A DNA stretch of 64,000 nt, from the NCBI RefSeq assembly GCF_014132355.1, contig NZ_BLZO01000053.1, positions 1 through 64,000 on the forward strand, written 5' to 3'. Below, piece after piece: positions 8,974 through 18,462 of the stretch. How positions within the stretch are numbered: the first letter of the stretch is position 1; each line of letters opens with the position of its first letter. The DNA comes from Okeania sp. KiyG1 (GTDB lineage: Bacteria > Cyanobacteriota > Cyanobacteriia > Cyanobacteriales > Microcoleaceae). The notes beneath the pieces are model-generated. The model saw only the letters and a list, made by a program, of their open reading frames with translations. It made no database searches and had not been told where the DNA came from. The position numbers were made by a program, and so were the translations under genes.

Positions 8974-9664
8974 CGCCGATTCATCTGGTCGCCAAATCAC
9001 AGATTATGGCGATCTGCTCAAGAGCGATTTAGCTAAATTTGCAGGTAAACCTTGGTTAGGAAAAAATGAAGAATGGCCGAAATGTCCTCATTGTCAGAAT
9101 CCTTTAGAATTCTTTTTTCAGCTAAACTTAAATCAATTACCAGAATCATTACAAAATAAGTTTGGCAGTGGAATTTTACAAATGTTTTATTGTACATATA
9201 CGAATGTATATGGAGACGAGTTTTGCGAATTAGATTATCAAGGATGGGAGGCATTTTCAGATATTCATTTTCTCAGAATTATTCAGCCAGAAACAGAAGC
9301 AAGAGATGTAGAAATTCCTGAAATTGAAGATATTTATCAACCAAAACTAATAGTTGGTTGGCAACAATTAGACGATTATCCTAATTTTGAAGAAGCTCAG
9401 GAAATAGGCATTGAACTAAGTTTTGATGAATACTACTCATCTCTAGAAAAATATCCAATTGAAGGAGATCAATTAGGAGGCTGGCCTTTTTGGGAACAAA
9501 ATATAGAGTATCCTAATTGTCCGATTTGTGGTGAAAGAATGGAATTAGTTTTTCAACTTTATTCAGAAGGTAACTCCCCTTTTATAGGTTGTAGAACAGC
9601 TCACGGCCATATTACTCAATGTCAAAATCATAAACATCAGTTAGCATTTTCTTCGTCTTATTGA
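8969..9664 (+). CDS. DUF1963 (YwqG-like) protein, 5'-disrupted copy
   Basis: The 231-residue frame matches the intact paralogue at 9787-10497 along most of its length (FAGKPWLGK, WPKCPHCQNPL, PIEGDQLGGWPFW, CPICGERMELVFQ, then a C-terminal GHITQCQNHKHQLAF). The CPxC pairs and final His/Cys suggest metal binding. Its own start is a TTG contributed by a repeat, and residues 2-22 have no counterpart in the paralogue, so the original N-terminus is lost to the insertion at 8531-8973. It may still be expressed but is more likely a decaying duplicate. Confidence 0.65.
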   Translation: MNADSSGRQITDYGDLLKSDLAKFAGKPWLGKNEEWPKCPHCQNPLEFFFQLNLNQLPESLQNKFGSGILQMFYCTYTNVYGDEFCELDYQGWEAFSDIHFLRIIQPETEARDVEIPEIEDIYQPKLIVGWQQLDDYPNFEEAQEIGIELSFDEYYSSLEKYPIEGDQLGGWPFWEQNIEYPNCPICGERMELVFQLYSEGNSPFIGCRTAHGHITQCQNHKHQLAFSSSY

Positions 9665-9786
9665 TTGACGCGATCGCTAAACTACTAATTTATGAACTAA
9701 TGTAATAAATAATCTGAAACGTTCAATTTTTTCAATTAATTACTATCCTCTAAATAGTTGATTAATTCTTTCTACAAATAAATATT

Positions 9787-10497
9787 ATGACTAATATTCC
9801 CCCAAAAATTCAACCCTATAAACATCACGCTTGGAAACCAATAACTATTGATGGAGATGGTGCTTTAACAGATTCTAAATTTGCTGGTAAACCTTGGTTA
9901 GGAAAAGACGAGCAATGGCCGAAATGTCCCCATTGCCAAAATCCTTTACAATTCTTTCTTCAGCTAAACCTTAATACCTTACCAGAAGCATTAAAAAATG
10001 AATTTGGTAGCGGTATTTTACAGATGTTTTATTGCACTAATGCAGAACTACTTTGTGATTGCGATTATGAAGGATGGGAACCATTTTCCGACATTCATTT
10101 AATTAGAATCGTTCAACCAGAAGGAAAAGCCCAAGATGTAAAAATTCCTGAAAATCAAGAATTTTTTCCTCCTAAATTAATTGTCGATTGGCAATATCTA
10201 GAAGATTATCCTAATTATGAAGAAGCAGCAGAACTTGGTGTAGAATTAAATTTTAATTTAGATGAATTATTTTTCGATAATTTCCCAATTGAAGGAGATA
10301 AATTAGCAGGTTGGCCTTTATGGGTTCAGGGAATAGAATATCCTAATTGTCCGATTTGTAATGAAAGAATGCGGTTAGTTTTTCAGGTTGATTCTGAGGA
10401 TAATTTACCTTTTATGTTTGGGGATGCTGGTTGTGGTCATATTACTCAGTGCAAATATCATAAAAATCAAGTAGCATTTGGTTGGGCTTGTGCCTAA
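9787..10497 (+). CDS. DUF1963 (YwqG-like) family protein
   Basis: A 236-residue intact paralogue. It has KFAGKPWLGKDEQWPKC near the N-terminus, a duplicated core (WPKCPHCQNPLQFF and later YPNCPICNERMRLVFQ), and a C-terminal GCGHITQCKYHKNQVAFGW. These are typical of DUF1963, whose function is unknown; Cys-x-x-Cys pairs suggest zinc. It lies between the ATPase and permease genes of an ABC-2 exporter with a 92-nt T/C-rich spacer before the permease, so co-transcription is possible but functional coupling is not shown. Confidence 0.8.
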   Translation: MTNIPPKIQPYKHHAWKPITIDGDGALTDSKFAGKPWLGKDEQWPKCPHCQNPLQFFLQLNLNTLPEALKNEFGSGILQMFYCTNAELLCDCDYEGWEPFSDIHLIRIVQPEGKAQDVKIPENQEFFPPKLIVDWQYLEDYPNYEEAAELGVELNFNLDELFFDNFPIEGDKLAGWPLWVQGIEYPNCPICNERMRLVFQVDSEDNLPFMFGDAGCGHITQCKYHKNQVAFGWACA

Positions 10498-10589
10498 TAT
10501 AATACTAATAATATTTTTCCTTCTTCCTTCTTTCTTCTTCCTTCTTTCTTCTTTCTTCTTTCTTCTTCCTTCTTCAACCATTAAAAACC

Positions 10590-11378
10590 ATGAAAAAAAT
10601 CATCAAAATAGCCAAAGTTTTTCTATCTACTTACTACGCCTATATGTTAGAATATAGAGCCGAACTCCTCTTATGGGTGTTGTCATCTTCTTTGCCTTTT
10701 ATTATGATGGGAATCTGGGTAAAAGCTTCAGGAATAGGTGAATTTGCATTAGATAAATCACAGTTTTCTCATTATTTCTTAGCTGTATTTCTTGCCCGTG
10801 CAATCACACCTGTTTGGGTGATTTGGGATTTTGAAAAAGAAGTAGTTCAAGGGAAATTATCTCCTAAATTATTACAACCGATAGATCCAGTTTGGCATCA
10901 TTTCTTTGGTCATATTGCAGAAAGGTTGGCGAGAGGACCTTTTGTTTTAGGTTTAATATTATTATTTTTTGTTCTCTATCCCCGGATATTTTGGTTGCCA
11001 AATTTGAGCGATATTTTGTTATTTTTAATTGTAGTAGTAATGGCATTTGCATTACGATTTTTAATTCAGTATACATTGGCTTTATTTGCCTTTTGGATAG
11101 AAAAATCTAGTGCGCTTGAGCAGCTTTGGTTTTTACCTTATATATTTTTATCGGGAATAACTGCTCCATTAGAAGTGTTTCCAGAATCAGTGCATCAAAT
11201 AGTATTATGGACTCCGTTTCCTTATATAGTTTATTTTCCTGCTTCTATCTTAGTGGGGTTGCCTGTGGATATTGGGCACGGGTTATTAATGATGTTTGGT
11301 TGGGGTGCAATATTTTTGGGATTAAATCGTTGGTTGTGGCGAAAAGGGTTAAAGCAATATTCGGGGATGGGGGCTTAA
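10590..11378 (+). CDS. ABC-2 type exporter, membrane subunit
   Basis: A 262-residue integral membrane protein with about six hydrophobic segments (for example LLLWVLSSSLPFIMMGIW near residues 27-45, FVLGLILLFFVLYPRIFWL near 117-135, LLFLIVVVMAFALRFLIQY near 143-161). The pattern, and the motif APLEVFPESVHQIVLWTPF, fit the DUF990/ABC-2 permease family, which pairs with ATPases like the one at 7346-8344. The start ATG at 10590 follows a CTTCTTTCTTC tract and has no strong ribosome site. A second permease is expected for this family and is not in the window. Confidence 0.85.
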   Translation: MKKIIKIAKVFLSTYYAYMLEYRAELLLWVLSSSLPFIMMGIWVKASGIGEFALDKSQFSHYFLAVFLARAITPVWVIWDFEKEVVQGKLSPKLLQPIDPVWHHFFGHIAERLARGPFVLGLILLFFVLYPRIFWLPNLSDILLFLIVVVMAFALRFLIQYTLALFAFWIEKSSALEQLWFLPYIFLSGITAPLEVFPESVHQIVLWTPFPYIVYFPASILVGLPVDIGHGLLMMFGWGAIFLGLNRWLWRKGLKQYSGMGA

Positions 11379-11822
11379 TAATTAATAATTAATAATTAAT
11401 AATTAATAATTAGGGTTTGTGCTCAAAAGTCTTTTAGTAGAGGTAGGAAACAGGAGACAGGAAACAGGAGACAGGAGACAGGAGACAGAAGACAGGAGAC
11501 AGGAGACAGGAGAAATGGAAATTTAGAAGAGGTAGTCGGAAAAATTGTCCTTTAATTTTTCTGCCATAATCATCCTAAAATACTCACTTTTTGAGCTTTT
11601 TCCATTCCAAAGCTTGTACTTTTTTCAACAAAAAAATGCTCAAATGATTAACAGTCAATACTTTGAGAATTAATCAGCAAGCCCTAATTACCTCTCCTTA
11701 AAAAGAAGAGGATTGACGTTTAAAGAAAATGTTTTCTTCTCTTGGTCGATGGTCGGACAGCTCCGAGACCTGGCAATCCCTCGACCCCACGACCGCAATC
11801 AAAAAAAGCGCTGTAAAATTTC
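11379..11822. repeat. Repeat mosaic: AT array, GGAGACA array, family 2 and truncated family 1 copy
   Basis: A TAATAATTAATAATT array (11377-11411) leads into a family 2 element (about 11411-11692, ends TTAGGGTTTG and CAGCAAGCCCTAATTA). The element contains a GGAGACA/GAAACA tandem tract at 11447-11513. A truncated family 1 copy with the internal cassette (TTCTCTTGGTCGATGGTCGG ... CTCGACC) follows to about 11803. I see no gene. Confidence 0.65.
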
Positions 11823-13517
11823 CTAACCTCTGAGGAAAAAATCATCTCCTTGTAATGATGGAGTATTGGTCAAAGTAGCAAACTGACCTCCACTACCGAA
11901 ACCATTTTCGCTACGATTAGAATTATAGAATAAATTGCCATTTTCACTATTGTAGACAATAACTGCATCAACCGTTGCTGCCAATTGGTCATCGGTAACT
12001 GTGGCAAACTCACCAGTAATACTAAACCCAGTTCCTGACTCACTGTTGATAGTAGTAAAAGTATTGCGGTCTAGAAGAATAATATCTCCTTGAGCTTGGG
12101 AAAAATCAGCGATCGTATCTATACCTAAATCATTTGACTGAAATGGTTGATTAGTATTAAAGATAAAGCGGTCAATACTACCACCTCCTATTAACTGGTC
12201 GTTTCCAGCTCCACCATTAAGTCTGTCGCGACCAATACCCCCACTAAGAATATCGTTACCACTGGCACCAAACAAGTGGTCAAAACCAGGACGTCCTTCT
12301 AAAATATCATCACCATCGTTGCCGTAGAGGAAATCATTGCCTTTACCGCCAACTAAAGTATCGTCCTCTTCTGCACCAACTAAAGTATCGTCGCCTTTAC
12401 CACCAACTAAAGTATCGTTATCATTACTTCCTTTTATCAATGAACCTGTATTGAGCAAAACAGAAATCTCGTTGCTCGGTACTTCTTCAGTGCCAAAGTT
12501 GGCCACTGCCACATCTAGACGACCATCCTGGTTAAAATCTCCAGTAGCTACTGCTCTAGCGGCGGTTCCCACTGTCACATCATTCCGATTATCAAAATTT
12601 CCAGAGCCATCTCCTAGTAAAATTGAGACACTATCACTGAAAAAGTTGGCAACTGCTAAATCTTCAGTACCATTTCCATCAAAATCTCCTACTCCAATAC
12701 CAGGAGGAAGTTGTCCAACTGGAAAATCAGTACGACTGAAATCTCCTGTACCATCTCCTAGAAAAACTGAAATATCATTAGTATCTGCATTAGCAACGAC
12801 TATATCTAGATTTCCATCTTGATTCAAATCGCTGCTAATAATTGCATCAGGTCGATCTCCAGCTACAAAGTTAGTTGGAGTGCTAAATGTACCATCTCCG
12901 TTGCCAAAAAGAATGGAAACATCATCGCTAAAAGAATTAGCAATGGCTAAATCTTCATTGCCATCCTCATCAAAGTCTCCCACAGTAATAGAAAAAGGTC
13001 CATCACCAGTTGCAAAAGTTTCTGAGATAGGATTAAAGCTACCTTGACCATCTCCTAGCAGAATTGAAACGTCGTCTCCTCCCTCATCATTTCCACCAAA
13101 GTTTACAACTGCTAGGTCGAAGAAAGAATCACCATTGAAATCTCCAACTCCGAGAGGAACAGGACTATCGCCTACTGGAAAATTAACAGGAGCATCAAAA
13201 CTACCTAAGCCATCCCCCAGTAAAATTGAGACATTGTTATCTAAGTTGTTAACAACAGCGAAGTCTAATATTCCATCACTGTTAAAATCTTCTGTCGCAA
13301 TAAATGTAGGAGCTTGACCCACTGAAAAATTTGTTGGACCGCTAAAATTTCCCAAGCCATCTCCTAATAGCAAGGAAACATCATTACTTTCAAAGTTAAC
13401 AACTGCTAAATCTAAGTTTCCATCATCATTAAAATTACCACTAATAATGGATAATGGAGTTGTTCCTACTGCAAAATCAGTCCGGCTAAAGGCAACAGAG
13501 GTAATTAAATCGTTCAT
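11823..13517 (-). CDS. FG-GAP/VCBS beta-propeller protein with RTX C-terminus
   Basis: About 564 residues from the ATG at 13517; a TTG four codons earlier lies at the edge of a repeat and is less likely. Residues 1-370 contain about six to seven FG-GAP/VCBS repeats with the calcium-binding pattern DFNxDGxxDLAVVN (for example DFNSDGILDFAVVN, DLNQDGNLDIVVAN) alternating with VSILLGDGxGxF, which suggests a beta-propeller. Residues 375-470 carry RTX nonapeptides (GGKGDDTLVG, GGKGNDFLYG, GGAGNDQLIG), then a C-terminal RTX-associated part (RFIFNTNQPF, ADFSQAQGDIILLD). It is likely a secreted calcium-binding protein. There is no cleavable signal. A family 1 repeat lies directly upstream. Confidence 0.85.
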   Translation of the reverse strand: MNDLITSVAFSRTDFAVGTTPLSIISGNFNDDGNLDLAVVNFESNDVSLLLGDGLGNFSGPTNFSVGQAPTFIATEDFNSDGILDFAVVNNLDNNVSILLGDGLGSFDAPVNFPVGDSPVPLGVGDFNGDSFFDLAVVNFGGNDEGGDDVSILLGDGQGSFNPISETFATGDGPFSITVGDFDEDGNEDLAIANSFSDDVSILFGNGDGTFSTPTNFVAGDRPDAIISSDLNQDGNLDIVVANADTNDISVFLGDGTGDFSRTDFPVGQLPPGIGVGDFDGNGTEDLAVANFFSDSVSILLGDGSGNFDNRNDVTVGTAARAVATGDFNQDGRLDVAVANFGTEEVPSNEISVLLNTGSLIKGSNDNDTLVGGKGDDTLVGAEEDDTLVGGKGNDFLYGNDGDDILEGRPGFDHLFGASGNDILSGGIGRDRLNGGAGNDQLIGGGSIDRFIFNTNQPFQSNDLGIDTIADFSQAQGDIILLDRNTFTTINSESGTGFSITGEFATVTDDQLAATVDAVIVYNSENGNLFYNSNRSENGFGSGGQFATLTNTPSLQGDDFFLRG

Positions 13518-13524
13518 TAGTATC

Positions 13525-13657
13525 TTCAAGAATTTAGAATTTAGAATTTAGAATTTAGAATTACCTCTTCTTTTCAAGGAGAGGATTGACTAATTATGAA
13601 AATTTTTATTTATTATCCCCTTAAAAGGGCAGGCTTTAAACCATAATATTTCGGTAA
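13525..13657 (-). repeat. Family 1 repeat, reverse copy
   Basis: It reads TTCAAGAATTTAGAATTTAG ... GGAGAGGATTGACT ... GGCTTTAAACC ... TTTCGGTAA, the reverse orientation of the same element seen at 8843 and elsewhere. It abuts the start of the VCBS/RTX gene (8 nt from its ATG), so it must contribute to that gene's leader. Confidence 0.8.
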
Positions 13658-13882
13658 AGTTAGACTCACTACTGTAATAAGAAAAGATAATACTATTTAG
13701 GGTGAAATATAATTTTATTTTCAAAAAAATCAGCATTTTTATCAAATAAGAAAAAGCTTTATTGAACAGACCCAAAAGTGATTTTTGGATTTATTCTCGG
13801 GGTATTATACAGTAATTTTTAACGAATAAAAGTTTGACAAATTGTCGTTTTTAAAGTTTGACAGTCGGTAGTTTTACTAATA
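13658..13882. other. AT-rich spacer without visible gene
   Basis: It is very AT-rich, with no ribosome site plus frame combination I trust. A minus-strand frame here is low-complexity and not supported. Confidence 0.5.
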
Positions 13883-14112
13883 TTTAGGGTTTGCTTATGG
13901 AAAGTCTTTTTGCTGGGGTAGGAGATAGGAGAAATAGGAATGAACGAGGAGGTAGGAGTAAGAATTTTCCCAAGATTGTTCTGCCCAACTATGTGGCTAA
14001 AATACGCTCCTTTTTGAGGGTTTTAGACTGAAACAAGCGCACTTTTTTCTACCACAAAAATGCACTTCTCTTTATATGTCAATGCTTTTAGATTTAATCA
14101 GCAAGCCCTAAT
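13883..14112 (+). repeat. Family 2 repeat
   Basis: The ends are TTAGGGTTTGCTTA and TAATCAGCAAGCCCTAATTA, an imperfect inverted pair. The interior shares AAATACGCTCCTTTTTGAGG and purine-rich GGGGTAGGAGATAGGAG text with the copy at 38056. Confidence 0.7.
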
Positions 14113-14478
14113 TAAGGTCTGCTGAAAAAATTAGTTGGTGGGGGTAGGACACGGAGACGCGGAGATGGGCGAAACAGGCAAAGGTTTCGGCAATTTTATA
14201 TGAAGAAATTTTCTTGAATTTCAGTATAGAATTTCAGTAAATTGATGCCGATAAGAGCAAATAACTAGGAGATAAACTGAATATAAAAAGCTCGATTACC
14301 GAAAAATTGTGGTTTAAAACCTCCCCTTTTAAGGGGATAATAAAGAAAAATTTTCATTATTAGTCAATCCTCTTCTTTCCAAGGAGAGGTCATTATTCAT
14401 TATTCATTATTCATTATTCATTATTCATTGTTGAACATCAGCTATCCTGACTTTTAGACTTAATCAGCAAGCCCTAAT
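14112..14478 (+). repeat. Family 2 repeat carrying a nested family 1 copy (14296-14435)
   Basis: It shares TTGGTGGGGGTAGGACACGG, CAATTTTATRTGAAGAAATT and GCTATCCTGACTTTTAG with the copy at 30636-30880. Where that copy reads straight through (CTCCATTACTGTAAGCTATC), this one contains a complete family 1 repeat (TTACCGAAAAATTGTGG ... TTGTTGAA). The nesting shows that family 1 moved after family 2 was in place. Confidence 0.75.
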
Positions 14479-14538
14479 TATTAATTATTAATTATTCATT
14501 ATTCATTATTAATTGTTGAATCCTTCCTTCTTCCTTCT

Positions 14539-15108
14539 TCAACCATCAAAAACTGTAGATACTTTCAAATTAAGGGTTCTAAATCCAGGAGACAATACTA
14601 AATCATTACCAGAAAAACTACCGACTTCTGTATAATTTTTGCCGATTAATTCTAATATTAGAATAGTTTTAGTTTCAGGGTCAACAATCCAATACTCAGG
14701 AATACCACAATCTTGATATTGAATTCTCTTCGCAATATAATCTCTCTCTCTTTGTATTTCTCCAGGACTAACAACTTCAACAACTAATAAAGGAGGCGAC
14801 ATAGACAGGCGAATTGTATTCCATTTTGATAATAATTGAATATGTTCTTCTCGGATTATAGTCAGATCGGGATAGCAGTTTTTCGGCTCACCTCTAACCT
14901 CTAATTCTAATCCTTGACCCCGTACTCTACGATGACCTAAAAGTAAGGCAAATCTCAATAACAAAAAATTAGCAATTTCAACATTTAAACCTGATTCAAG
15001 AGGCATTTCAATTAATTCACCATTAAATAATTCACAGAGTTTTTCTGAATTGTTACTGTATGATAAATATTCTTCAAAGCTTTGAAATTTATGTTTAACT
15101 TGTACCAT
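14539..15108 (-). CDS. Uma2 family endonuclease (DUF820)
   Basis: About 189 residues from the ATG at 15108, which has AAAGAAG 8 nt upstream; a TTG seven codons earlier is also open. Family motifs are clear: FNGELIEM, an acidic strand YPDLTIIREE, LLVVEVVSPG, and YQDCGIPEYWIVDP. These form the PD-(D/E)xK-like core of Uma2/DUF820 proteins, which are expanded in cyanobacteria and often treated as restriction-like nucleases, with no proven role. It stands alone between repeats. Confidence 0.85.
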   Translation of the reverse strand: MVQVKHKFQSFEEYLSYSNNSEKLCELFNGELIEMPLESGLNVEIANFLLLRFALLLGHRRVRGQGLELEVRGEPKNCYPDLTIIREEHIQLLSKWNTIRLSMSPPLLVVEVVSPGEIQRERDYIAKRIQYQDCGIPEYWIVDPETKTILILELIGKNYTEVGSFSGNDLVLSPGFRTLNLKVSTVFDG

Positions 15109-15529
15109 CAGATTCACTTCTTTCGTCAAGATTATATATATGCGAGGAATCAGAAAAAAAAAGCAGGAACATATAGATTTTGTCGTTCAATTCAGAGAAA
15201 TAAATTTATCTAAAAATAGTAAGTAATAGAAAATCCGGAGGGAGATTGTTCATCAGCAAGAAGCTATGTTTTTTGATATAGCAGTTGAAGTAAAGGGTGC
15301 AGATATCTCAAAAGTTTAAAACTCAAACAACGCCAGATTTTTCCTTCTTCCTTCTGATATAACTGATTATTTGAATATAATATTATTGACCGAATAATTA
15401 AGGTTTAAAGCCTCTCCTTTAAAAAAGGAACAAGAAAAATTTTTCCTTTGAGTCAATCCTCTCCTTGAAAAGAAGAAGTAATTGTTAATTATTAATTATT
15501 AATTATTAATTATTAATTATTAATTGTTT
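15109..15529. repeat. Spacer with family 1 repeat (about 15386-15527)
   Basis: The first 270 bp show no gene. From about 15386 a family 1 copy runs (GACCGAATAATTAAGG ... GAAGAAGTAATTGTTAATTA) and ends in a (TTAATTA)n tail that abuts the stop of the next minus-strand gene. Confidence 0.6.
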
Positions 15530-15963
15530 TTAATCTTCCTCAAGATACTCTGCTATACTTGGTAAGTTGCCAATTTTAGCAGTAAGTAGCTGAGGGCCAG
15601 CAACAATAATTTTTATTGCATCTTCCTCTACAAGCTCAAACAGATATTCTTCTAAACTAGGTCTTTCTATTACTTCCTGAATGTCTAATTTTACTTCTTT
15701 TTCTTTAGCTTTACGCTTTACCCGCTTCAAAACATCATTAGCTAGAGCGCGATAACCATCCAACATAGAGTTTTGAAGTTTATGCAAAGGATTAGAACCC
15801 AACCAACCAGTCTGCCCCAGTTCCCCAATAACATCATTAATTGAATTATTATTAATAAAAACACAACTCTCAATTTGGCTTGATTTTGTTGAGCTTCTGA
15901 AATTCCTTTCCACATTGCTTTATCGTAAGCATAGGGATTTGCAACCACTAACCAAATATTCAT
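15530..15963 (-). pseudogene. Small conserved protein with a one-base frame shift
   Basis: Two overlapping frames join into one sensible protein of about 144 residues. It begins MNIWLVVANPYAYDKAMWKG, continues ISEAQQNQAKLRVVF, then after the shift NNNSINDVIGELGQTGWLG, LQNSMLDGYRALANDVLKRV, and ends NLPSIAEYLEED. The shift lies in an A-run (15857-15861 on plus); one more A would restore a single frame. A universal-stress-like fold is possible (start VVANPYAYDKA, end IIVAGPQLL), but I do not recognise the family firmly. The lesion could be real decay or a homopolymer sequencing error. Confidence 0.6.
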
Positions 15964-15964
15964 A

Positions 15965-16285
15965 TCTTACCGAATAATTAAAGTTTAAAGCCTCTCCTTT
16001 CAAGGAGAAACAAGAAAAAATTTTCCTCTGAGTCAATCCTCTTCTTTTCAAGGAGAGGTAATTATTAATTATTAACTAGACAGTGCAAAGTTCTTGAAAT
16101 AAATATTGCTAGCTAAGGCTTTCAGCAATCTAAAGGTTAAAAACTCTTTATTCAGAGCTGTAAATACTGTAAGGCTTTTACGGCAATTCTTTCAGCTTTC
16201 AATGCTAATTGTTCTTGGGAATAACTTTGTACTCTCCAGTTATTAATTATTAATTATTAATTATTAATTATTAATTATTAATTAT
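15965..16285. repeat. Family 1 repeat (15965-16078), a possible gene remnant, and an AT array
   Basis: The family 1 copy ends at about 16078. On the minus strand 16238-16152 reads WRVQSYSQEQLALKAERIAV and eight further residues to a stop. This looks like the C-terminus of a lost helical protein and is cut upstream by a (TTAATTA)n array at 16240-16283. The remnant is a weak call. Confidence 0.4.
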
Positions 16286-17713
16286 TCAAACTCCCAGCCC
16301 AAATAAAGGCCAATAAAATTTCGCCATTGCCAAGAATATCAAAGTCCCCACTAATTTTAGCAATAAGCCACGCTTAAAAGCTTCAGCAGGAGACACATAA
16401 CCACTACCAATAATAATGGCCATTACCGGGGTACTTACTGGCAAAAGAAAAGCCAGACCTGATGGCAGAGTAATACCCAATGTCATTGCTCTAGGGTCTA
16501 TGCCATATTTAGCTGCTAAAGCAAGTCCAACTGGCATCAAAACTGCCACAGCAGCAGCATTACTCATTCCTTCTGTCAAGATAGTAATAATCAAAACCAT
16601 TGCTATAAAACAAATTAAACCAGAATTAATCCACGATCCCAATAAGCTTTCTGCTAATGCTAGTGCTGCCCCCGTATCTCTTAACACTGCACTTAGAGCA
16701 ATAGCACTACCATACATCAAAAAAATACCCCAGTTAACATCTTCTTCTACTTCTTGCCAACTTGCCAACCCAAAAATGAAGCTACACATCACCCCAAAGA
16801 AAGCTATTGTATCTAGTCCCCAAACTGTTCCTCGAAAAATCCACAATAAAACTATCCCTGTCACTAATACTAATGTACCAATTTCTCTTGGTGAAATTCC
16901 TCCCAGACTTTTTGACCTAATTTTGAGAAATTTTAGAGCGTTTGGTAAAGACACAACTGTACCTTTTCCTATTTGAAGTAAGATTACATAAGCCACTGTC
17001 AACAGTAATACGACCAAAGGAATAGACCAAATAAACCATTCCACAAAACTGACATCGTATTCTCCATTAGTGGTGCTGCGAAGAACTCCTAATGCTAGTG
17101 GCGCTCTGGCACCTCCAAGTAAAGTTGCAATACCACCAATACCGCAACCCCACCCTAAAGCTAAGAATGCTGCTAGTCCAAAACGTCCACCGGGTTTAGC
17201 TCCTGCTGCTTGTATAACTTCTATCACTACTGGAAATAACATTGCCGTCACAGCGTAGGAACTAATCACAAAAGACATTACGGCGGAAAGAATTAAAATA
17301 GAGGCAATTAAAGTATTCTGGGTATTGCCAAAACGGGAAACTACTGTTAGTGCTAGACGGGTACTCAGTCCCGAACGTTGAATAGGACTGGCTAAAATAA
17401 ATGCTCCTAATACGAAAAATACTGCTTTGTTGCCGAAATAAGCATAAGTTTCTGTGGCAGACATACTGCCACTGAGGGGGATTAAAAATAAGACCATTAA
17501 ACCTGTGACTGCTACTGGTAAGGTATTCGTTGCCCACAGGAAAGCTGTTACTCCAAATACTGCTAATGCTCCTTTTGCCTCTTGTTCTATTCCTGCTATT
17601 GGAAACAGGAGAATACTTACATAGATCAGTGCTGCAGCTACAAACCAAGCCCAACGATACTGAGGTTGACGAGATATGCGTAACCAACTACGAAGATGTC
17701 TAATATTTTCCAT
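16286..17713 (-). CDS. SLC13/DASS family anion:cation transporter
   Basis: A 475-residue protein with about eleven hydrophobic helices. Family features include LFGVTAFLWATNTLPVAVTG-like text near residues 50-70, a long re-entrant SYAVTAMLFPVVIEV (about 150-165), WGCGIGGIATLLGGARAPLA (about 188-207) and a final TLPSGLAFLLPVSTPVMAII repeat, corresponding to the paired SNT-like hairpins of dicarboxylate/sulfate transporters. It likely imports di- or tricarboxylates, sulfate or a similar anion with sodium. The next plus-strand gene is cysC, so sulfate is worth considering, but the genes are divergent and 750 bp apart. The start is the ATG at 17713. Confidence 0.85.
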   Translation of the reverse strand: MENIRHLRSWLRISRQPQYRWAWFVAAALIYVSILLFPIAGIEQEAKGALAVFGVTAFLWATNTLPVAVTGLMVLFLIPLSGSMSATETYAYFGNKAVFFVLGAFILASPIQRSGLSTRLALTVVSRFGNTQNTLIASILILSAVMSFVISSYAVTAMLFPVVIEVIQAAGAKPGGRFGLAAFLALGWGCGIGGIATLLGGARAPLALGVLRSTTNGEYDVSFVEWFIWSIPLVVLLLTVAYVILLQIGKGTVVSLPNALKFLKIRSKSLGGISPREIGTLVLVTGIVLLWIFRGTVWGLDTIAFFGVMCSFIFGLASWQEVEEDVNWGIFLMYGSAIALSAVLRDTGAALALAESLLGSWINSGLICFIAMVLIITILTEGMSNAAAVAVLMPVGLALAAKYGIDPRAMTLGITLPSGLAFLLPVSTPVMAIIIGSGYVSPAEAFKRGLLLKLVGTLIFLAMAKFYWPLFGLGV

Positions 17714-18462
17714 TTATATGAGTTAAGTTGTGGAGATTAAATAGGCGATGATATGAGGAATTTAAATTGAAGAATTTATACCAATTACCAACAGTAATTC
17801 TATACTTAGGTAACACTTCAGTTATTAAGTAATTAAACTATCCTAAGATTTTTTGCTAATTTGAGTCAATTTAATATTAATTATTATTATTTTTACTTCT
17901 CCCCTACTCCCCCACTCCCCTACTTCCCCTCCTGGGAGGGGTTAGGGGTGGGTCCCCTACTCAATAAAATGTAGAATTTTTTTTGAGAAATGGTATTAGA
18001 AGGCAGAAGGCAGAAGGAAAAATTGTTTATGGATAGTCTTCGACACGCCACTCCGTGTCTACAAACCCCAAACAATTTTAGGCACCCCCCTTGACGGTGG
18101 GATATTAAACCCGCCACAGAAAGGATAATTTTTACTGTTTTAATATAGCTTCTATAACTTATAACTAAATGAGCAGTTACATTTTACACTATGTTTGACT
18201 TTTAGCAAGTTAAACAGTTATAGTATCATAGTAGAAATATCTAAGTCAAGAAAACAATGAAACTTTAAATTCCTAAAATTCCTATTTTTATTCGGGATTT
18301 AAATTTTGTTTTTTAGCCAATAATTAAGGTTTAAAGCCTTTCCTTTAAAGGAGAAAAAAGAAAAAATTTTCCCTACCGCGTCAATCATCTTTTTTCCAGG
18401 AGAGGTAATTGTTATTATTAATTATTAATTATTAATTATTAATTGTTGAAAGGATGTTGTGA
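17714..18462. repeat. Spacer with G/C-rich minisatellite text, heptamer tract and family 1 copy (18313-18450)
   Basis: It holds CTCCCCTACT-type tracts and GGAGGGGTTAGGGGTGGGT (17896-17954), AGAAGGCAGAAGGCAGAAGG near 18000, and a TTCGACACGCCACTCCGTG text that recurs near 56530. A family 1 copy (GCCAATAATTAAGG ... ATTGTTGAA, 18313-18450) ends 12 nt before the cysC start. I see no other gene. Confidence 0.6.

Noticed and set aside
12337-12822. Plus-strand frame opposite the VCBS/RTX gene
   Set aside because: It is an antisense shadow with Pro/Ser bias caused by the repeat structure.
16416-16976. Plus-strand frame opposite the SLC13 transporter
   Set aside because: It is an antisense shadow of a clear transporter gene.
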